64,000 bases of DNA. Origin: an uncultured Rubritalea sp. Lineage in GTDB: Bacteria; Verrucomicrobiota; Verrucomicrobiia; Verrucomicrobiales; Akkermansiaceae. The notes below the pieces were generated by a model, which saw nothing but the letters and a program-made list of their open reading frames with translations, was not told where the DNA came from and did not search any database. Shown in pieces: positions 58,947 through 64,000 of this stretch. Position numbers and translations under genes: made by a program. Where the stretch lies: assembly GCA_937132085.1 (NCBI GenBank), contig CAKZNV010000248.1:38243-102242 (forward strand). The letters are read 5' to 3'. How positions within the stretch are numbered: position 1 is the first letter of the stretch; every line of letters begins with the position of its first letter.

Positions 58947-59717
58947 ATGAAACTAAAATCATTATTCAAATTCCTCACCGTAGCGACACTCAGCTTCGGA
59001 TCTATCTCAGTAGCTAGCGCAGACTCAGACGCAGAAGCTCTCCGCAAGGTATACAACGAAAAGAAAGCCTCAGTTTACGGAGTCAAAGGTATCCTCAAGC
59101 TAAACATCACATTCAATGGACAAGCTCAGAACCAAGAGGCTCCTCTCTGGTCAAATGCTACTTGCATCGGTGACGGAATCCTCGTTGCATCCTACGCATC
59201 ACTCAGCCCACAACTCGGTGCTGGTCGTCCAGGACTAGAGGTCACTAAAGAACTCGAAGGCCTCAAGCTCATCAACGCAGCTGGCGAAGAATTCGATGCT
59301 AAGCTCATCCTTCATGATGAAGACCTCGGCCTCGCATTCCTAGCGCTCGACCCTAAAGGTGAAAATGCAGCTGGCTGGAAAGCTACTGCGATCGATATCT
59401 CTAAAGACGTAGAACTCAAGCACCTCGACACCACAGTAAACATCTCACGTCACAACACAAACTTCAGATACCAAACTGGTGTCACTAAAGGTTCTGTTGC
59501 GACTATCCTTGAGAAGCCTAGAAAGTCATACCAGATCATCGGAGCTTCAATGAGCGCTCCTTGTTTCACGACTGCAGGTGACTTCATCGGCATCACAGTA
59601 GCTAGCAGCAGCCCAGTAGCTAAAGGTCAACAGCCACAAGCTGTAACGATCCCTGCTAAATATATTCGTAACCTCGTAGAGCAAGCGAAAGCAAAGCAAG
59701 CTGAGCTCGCTAAGTAA
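58947..59717 (+). CDS. Trypsin-fold-like secreted paralog with degenerate active site (putative pseudoprotease)
   Basis: Signal peptide; 'GDGILVASYASLSP' in place of LTN(A/H)HV, 'DEDLGLAFLALDP' retained, 'GASMSAPCFTTAGDFIGITV' in place of GNSGGP. Confidence 0.7.
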   Translation: MKLKSLFKFLTVATLSFGSISVASADSDAEALRKVYNEKKASVYGVKGILKLNITFNGQAQNQEAPLWSNATCIGDGILVASYASLSPQLGAGRPGLEVTKELEGLKLINAAGEEFDAKLILHDEDLGLAFLALDPKGENAAGWKATAIDISKDVELKHLDTTVNISRHNTNFRYQTGVTKGSVATILEKPRKSYQIIGASMSAPCFTTAGDFIGITVASSSPVAKGQQPQAVTIPAKYIRNLVEQAKAKQAELAK

Positions 59718-59740
59718 TACAGGAAACAACCTAATTTCTA

Positions 59741-59778
59741 AAAGCCATCCAGCTAACCAGCTGGGTGGCTTTTTTTGT
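59741..59778. terminator. Rho-independent terminator overlapping the 3' end of the convergent methyltransferase
   Basis: AAAGCCATCCAGCT-AACC-AGCTGGGTGGCTTT (one G.U) followed by TTTT. Confidence 0.85.
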
Positions 59779-60436
59779 AACTTGAACTCTGATACATCGG
59801 AATTCCTAATACTCTAAATAACTTCCTCTTCTCTAACTTCATACCCAACCCAGTCATCACCGCATCGTAATGATAGATTCCATGCCAAGTATTCGCAGTC
59901 ATTAGTCTAAACAAAAGCAACGCTAGATACCAATTCACACGCTGGAAAGATCTTTGGAAAACTCCTGTTAGACCACCCTTGTCTCGACTCAGATAAAAGT
60001 CTCCGACGATTAGTTCGCCATCTTGTTTTAAATTCGCCATCACCAGAGACACTATCGTTTCAAGCTCTGACAGAGGAAATACGTTGAGAAAGAAATTCGC
60101 TACAACTTTATCAAACGACTCCTCTGAATCTTTCAGAAATGCCATCACATCGTCCTGCACGATTCGTATAGTATGCTTAAATTCTGATGCTCTAAGCGTC
60201 ATCTTTTGCTTAAATTTATCCAGCATACTCGCTGACAAATCCACCACAGTCACTCTCGCTCCATTCCTAGCCGCATGAATCGCCTCATCACCATGCCCAA
60301 CACCTATAAAGCAAATCGTAGTATCCAATAGCTCTCCAGATAAGCCAGCCACCCTACATTTAGGAATCGCCCCCAGGCTATAAACATGGCTCAGCTTGTT
60401 ATAAATCTTGCTGACTATTTTGTATTGGTCATCCAT
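59753..60436 (-). CDS. Class I SAM-dependent methyltransferase
   Basis: ICFIGVGHGDEAIHAARNGARVTVVDLSASMLDKF motif I; VANFFLNVFPLSELE. Confidence 0.9.
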   Translation of the reverse strand: MDDQYKIVSKIYNKLSHVYSLGAIPKCRVAGLSGELLDTTICFIGVGHGDEAIHAARNGARVTVVDLSASMLDKFKQKMTLRASEFKHTIRIVQDDVMAFLKDSEESFDKVVANFFLNVFPLSELETIVSLVMANLKQDGELIVGDFYLSRDKGGLTGVFQRSFQRVNWYLALLLFRLMTANTWHGIYHYDAVMTGLGMKLEKRKLFRVLGIPMYQSSSYKKSHPAG

Positions 60437-60483
60437 TTCTTCTTACTTGATTATTTAATCACAGCATTCATTCTATGAGAACT

Positions 60484-61497
60484 ATGAAAACATTTAGTTT
60501 GCTGCTCTCAGCCTTCTTTACATTGGCCACCTTGCTCACTGCCACACCTGACTGGACTGAGAACACCTATGAGAAATTCCTAGGCTCTAACAAGGATCGC
60601 TACGCCACCATCAAGACGGTGATCGATAACCAAGGCAGCCACTATTCATGGAGAGAGATCAAGATCCTAACAGAATACTCTAAAGCGAACAATGCCATCC
60701 TAAATTCACAGACGATCTCAGATATTGTTTACAACATCGACGCCACTCACGATGACCCGAACACAGCTCCGACCATCACCAAAAAAGTCAACGAAACGAA
60801 CGACACAGTAAAGCTGTCCTATATCACCAAGGAGTATCACATTTCTGCACTACCGCACCAAAAAGGAGCAGGTGTTGAACGTCTTAGTTGGAAGGATAAT
60901 AAGCTCGTTCTAGACGAGAAAATAACTGTGCTCACTAAGACTCAGCTAGAAAACTTGGAGATCTTCCTAGAGCAAGTGACGACCAAACCACCCAAGGAAA
61001 TTGTCTCCTCTGTAAACACCGACTTTGATTGCTTTTACCTCACCCTCAACGTAGATCTCGAACCAGAAGAAGGAACTCGTGTAGTCTGTATTTCTAGTAA
61101 AGTCAGCAAAATCATCAGAGACAGAATTTTCATCAAACCTAGCTACCCACTCCTCGGTGATTACAAAACTAGAGAAGAGGCAAACACTGCAGCTCTCGAC
61201 TTGATCAAACTCTGCCATGACAAAAACTTCTTCAGTATCCTACCTGAAATCTGGTCAGTCAAAAAAGATAACAAGCTCAGCTACTTCCTCGTTCAGCATC
61301 CCATCGAAGAAGATAAAATAAAAGAACTAGAACTCATCTCAAACAAATCAATCAGCATGACCTCCAGTGATCTATTCATCGAAAAATGGAGACCCTACGC
61401 ACCTCAGCCAAAATTAGAAGAACAGCCTGATCCAGAACCTGAAGAGGAAGAATTAGAGGACAGCAATAATCTAGAGACCTTACCTGAAGTTCCCTAA
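60484..61497 (+). CDS. Secreted hypothetical protein with acidic C-terminus
   Basis: Signal peptide MKTFSLLLSAFFTLATLLTA; C-terminal EEQPDPEPEEEELEDSN. Confidence 0.6.
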   Translation: MKTFSLLLSAFFTLATLLTATPDWTENTYEKFLGSNKDRYATIKTVIDNQGSHYSWREIKILTEYSKANNAILNSQTISDIVYNIDATHDDPNTAPTITKKVNETNDTVKLSYITKEYHISALPHQKGAGVERLSWKDNKLVLDEKITVLTKTQLENLEIFLEQVTTKPPKEIVSSVNTDFDCFYLTLNVDLEPEEGTRVVCISSKVSKIIRDRIFIKPSYPLLGDYKTREEANTAALDLIKLCHDKNFFSILPEIWSVKKDNKLSYFLVQHPIEEDKIKELELISNKSISMTSSDLFIEKWRPYAPQPKLEEQPDPEPEEEELEDSNNLETLPEVP

Positions 61498-61558
61498 AGT
61501 CATATTTACCAAATTTTAGCCTTTCCAGCGCCCTAAGAATGTCAAATATATCCCACGT

Positions 61559-63856
61559 ATGACATCTGACTCAGTAAGCGCACAGGAACTCAACCTACAA
61601 TTCATAGCCACCATAGCCAAGGAGCTAGGCGTATCCGAAAGCCAAGTAGCAGCGACGAGTAAACTCCTCTCAGAAGGCGCCACTGTCCCCTTCATCTCAC
61701 GTTACCGAAAAGAAGCCACTGGATTACTAGATGAAGTAGCTATCACTCAGATCCGTGACCGCATGCAGCAGCTCGCAGACCTAGAGCGCAGACGCGGAGC
61801 TATAGTTAAAAGCCTAGACGAAAGAAAACTCCTCACAGCAGAACTAGCTAAGAAAATCGCTGAAGCGCTCACTCTAACAAGACTAGAGGACATCTTCGCA
61901 CCCTACCGCCCAAAACGCCGCACCCGTGCTACTATGGCGAAAGACAAAGGCCTAGAACCACTAGCTGACCTCATCTGGGACAATGCAGTCGATCCTATTT
62001 CCGAAGCTGACAAGTTCATCGTAGAGTCAGAAGACAAAGATGTAGCAGTAGCCACCGCAGCTGATGCACTAGCAGGTGCTCGTGACATCCTAGCGGAGCG
62101 ATTCGCAGACGATGCAGAGGCTCGTGCTGAGCTTAGAGAGATCATCGCCAAGACAGGCGTCATCTCATCCAAAGTCCTCACCAGCAAAGCCGAGGACCCA
62201 GCTGCGCAGAAATTTAAAGACTACTTCGAGTGGTCAGAGCCACTAAAAAGCGTCCCATCTCACCGACTCCTAGCCATGCGTCGTGGTGAAAAAGAAGGCT
62301 TCATCTTCATGCGCATCTCAGCCGATCAAGAAACTGCCCTCCAGTCACTACGCTCAAGATTCCTCCCTACCAATCCACTCAGCGATCAAATCGAACTAGC
62401 TCTAACAGATTGCTACAAACGTCTACTCTCGCTTTCCCTAGAAACAGAGTTCCGCATGAGCACCAAGAAAGAAGCAGACATCGAAGCCGTCAGAGTATTC
62501 TCAGACAACCTCCGTGAACTACTACTCTCATCTCCACTCGGTCAGAAACGCACTCTCGCTATCGACCCAGCTTTCAGAACTGGCTGCAAGACCGTCGTCC
62601 TCGATGCTCAAGGCACGCTTCTCCATGACACCGTCCTCCATCTCACACTCAGCGTAGCACAGGCTAAGCAAGCGATTGCACAAGTCATCGCACTGGTCAA
62701 AGAATACAAGATCGAAGCCATCGCCATCGGTAACGGAACAGCCTCACGTGAAGCAGAAGGCGCCATCAAACTAGCGAAACTCCCTAGCTCCATTCCAGTA
62801 GTCATCGTCAACGAATCCGGCGCATCCATCTACTCAGCCAGCGAAGTAGCTCGTGACGAATTCCCAGACAAGGACGTCACTGTGAGAGGCGCAGTCTCCA
62901 TTGGTCGCCGACTCATGGACCCCCTTTCTGAGTTGGTAAAACTCGATCCTAAAAGTATCGGAGTCGGCCAGTATCAGCACGATGTAGAGCAGAACCTCCT
63001 CAAGAACACACTCGATGACACCGTCATTTCCTGCGTCAACGGAGTAGGAGTAGAAGTCAACACAGCCTCCAAACAACTCCTCTCCTACGTCTCAGGCCTT
63101 AACTCATCCATCGCAGCCAACCTCATCACCTATCGCTCTGAGAACGGACCATTCAAGTCACGAGCAGAGCTAAAGAAAGTTCCGCGTCTCGGAGACAAAG
63201 CCTTCGAGCAAGCAGCTGGATTCCTCCGCATCCGTGGAGCCAAGCACCCACTAGATTCCTCATCCGTCCACCCAGAACGCTACGCCCTCGTAGAGCAAAT
63301 GGCTAGCGATCTAGGATGCAGTCTCGACGAACTACTCAGCAGCGAATCAGTCAGAAAGAAAATTAACCTGCAAAACTACGTCTCAGCAGAAGTCGGCCTC
63401 CCAACTCTCAAAGACATCCTCTCCGAACTCTCAAAACCTGGCCGAGACCCAAGAAAGCAATTCGAGCTATTCAGCTTCGCCGACGGAGTAGAAAAGCCAG
63501 CCGATCTAGAAGTAGGCATGAAGCTCCCCGGCATCGTCACCAACGTAACCAACTTCGGTGCCTTCGTAGATGTAGGCGTCCACCAAGACGGCCTAGTCCA
63601 CATCTCACAAATGGCCGACCACTTCATCGAAGACCCATCCGAAGTCGTCAAAGTAGGCCAAAAAGTCAACGTAAGCGTCACCGAAATAGATCTGCAAAGA
63701 AACCGCATCGCCCTCTCCATGAAAGCCAACCCAGAGTCTGCACCAAAAAGAAACAGCGGAAGCAATCAAGGCTCAAGAAACCAACGCCCCGCTAAGAAAC
63801 AAGCCAGTAACAACTTCGGCGGAAATTGGTTCGATAATGCGATTAAAAAGAAGTGA
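61559..63856 (+). CDS. tex: RNA-binding transcriptional accessory protein Tex (S1 domain)
   Basis: VPFISRYRKEATGLLDE, LAIDPAFRTGCKTVVLDAQG, GVGQYQHDVEQ, GIVTNVTNFGAFVDVGVHQDGLVHISQM. Confidence 0.96.
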   Translation: MTSDSVSAQELNLQFIATIAKELGVSESQVAATSKLLSEGATVPFISRYRKEATGLLDEVAITQIRDRMQQLADLERRRGAIVKSLDERKLLTAELAKKIAEALTLTRLEDIFAPYRPKRRTRATMAKDKGLEPLADLIWDNAVDPISEADKFIVESEDKDVAVATAADALAGARDILAERFADDAEARAELREIIAKTGVISSKVLTSKAEDPAAQKFKDYFEWSEPLKSVPSHRLLAMRRGEKEGFIFMRISADQETALQSLRSRFLPTNPLSDQIELALTDCYKRLLSLSLETEFRMSTKKEADIEAVRVFSDNLRELLLSSPLGQKRTLAIDPAFRTGCKTVVLDAQGTLLHDTVLHLTLSVAQAKQAIAQVIALVKEYKIEAIAIGNGTASREAEGAIKLAKLPSSIPVVIVNESGASIYSASEVARDEFPDKDVTVRGAVSIGRRLMDPLSELVKLDPKSIGVGQYQHDVEQNLLKNTLDDTVISCVNGVGVEVNTASKQLLSYVSGLNSSIAANLITYRSENGPFKSRAELKKVPRLGDKAFEQAAGFLRIRGAKHPLDSSSVHPERYALVEQMASDLGCSLDELLSSESVRKKINLQNYVSAEVGLPTLKDILSELSKPGRDPRKQFELFSFADGVEKPADLEVGMKLPGIVTNVTNFGAFVDVGVHQDGLVHISQMADHFIEDPSEVVKVGQKVNVSVTEIDLQRNRIALSMKANPESAPKRNSGSNQGSRNQRPAKKQASNNFGGNWFDNAIKKK

Positions 63857-63957
63857 GTTTCTAACATAAACTGGATAATTAATACCAATTATTCAAAGAT
63901 CTAAGATTAGGCATCGTAGATTATTCTATCGTAAAATATGTTAGCTAGTGATTCTTT

Positions 63958-64000
63958 CCGCACCAAAGGTGCAACCTATGCCAGCCTAGGGCAACGCCCT
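63958..64000. repeat. Partial intergenic hairpin repeat element, truncated by window edge
   Basis: GCACC-AAA-GGTGC (63960-63972) followed by AACCTATGCCAGCCTAGGGCAACGCCCT; module order as at 18239-18365. Confidence 0.5.

Noticed and set aside
1-64000. CRISPR arrays, tRNA/rRNA genes, prophage or transposase genes
   Set aside because: No direct-repeat/spacer arrays, no cloverleaf or rRNA sequence I could recognise by eye, and no integrase/transposase-like translations in the ORF track. tRNAscan/Infernal would be needed to exclude small RNAs.

Overview
The window looks like chromosomal DNA from a Verrucomicrobia/PVC-type bacterium. This lineage call is inferred from the PVC-type cytochrome CxxCH protein, the DUF4175-like/prenyltransferase-toroid cassette and the many secreted proteins. 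It holds about 50 convincing genes. Most are core: mnmE, hisC, ispD, kdsA-lptA-like-lptB-hpf, lexA, truB, nrnA-like DHH, mnmH/selU, sdhB, sufS, lpxA, selO, tex. I recognised no rRNA, tRNA, CRISPR array, transposase or prophage. The parts most worth a second look are: (1) a co-directional secreted-protein cassette at 4.9-15.2 kb, made of a DUF4175-like coiled-coil protein, an ORF split by an in-frame UGA, an alpha/alpha-toroid prenyltransferase-like protein, and four tandem paralogs in which a jelly-roll-like core is flanked by 'NGD..G.I' beta repeats; (2) a TIR + mini-kinase + PP2C phosphatase locus at 39.2-42.1 kb; (3) two separate pairs of an active HtrA-like protease followed by a catalytically degenerate HtrA-like paralog at 49.9-59.7 kb; (4) intergenic spacers with degenerate 7-nt periodicity (STRR-like), plus two further dispersed repeat families. 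All calls come from reading the sequence and ORF translations; no database search was run.
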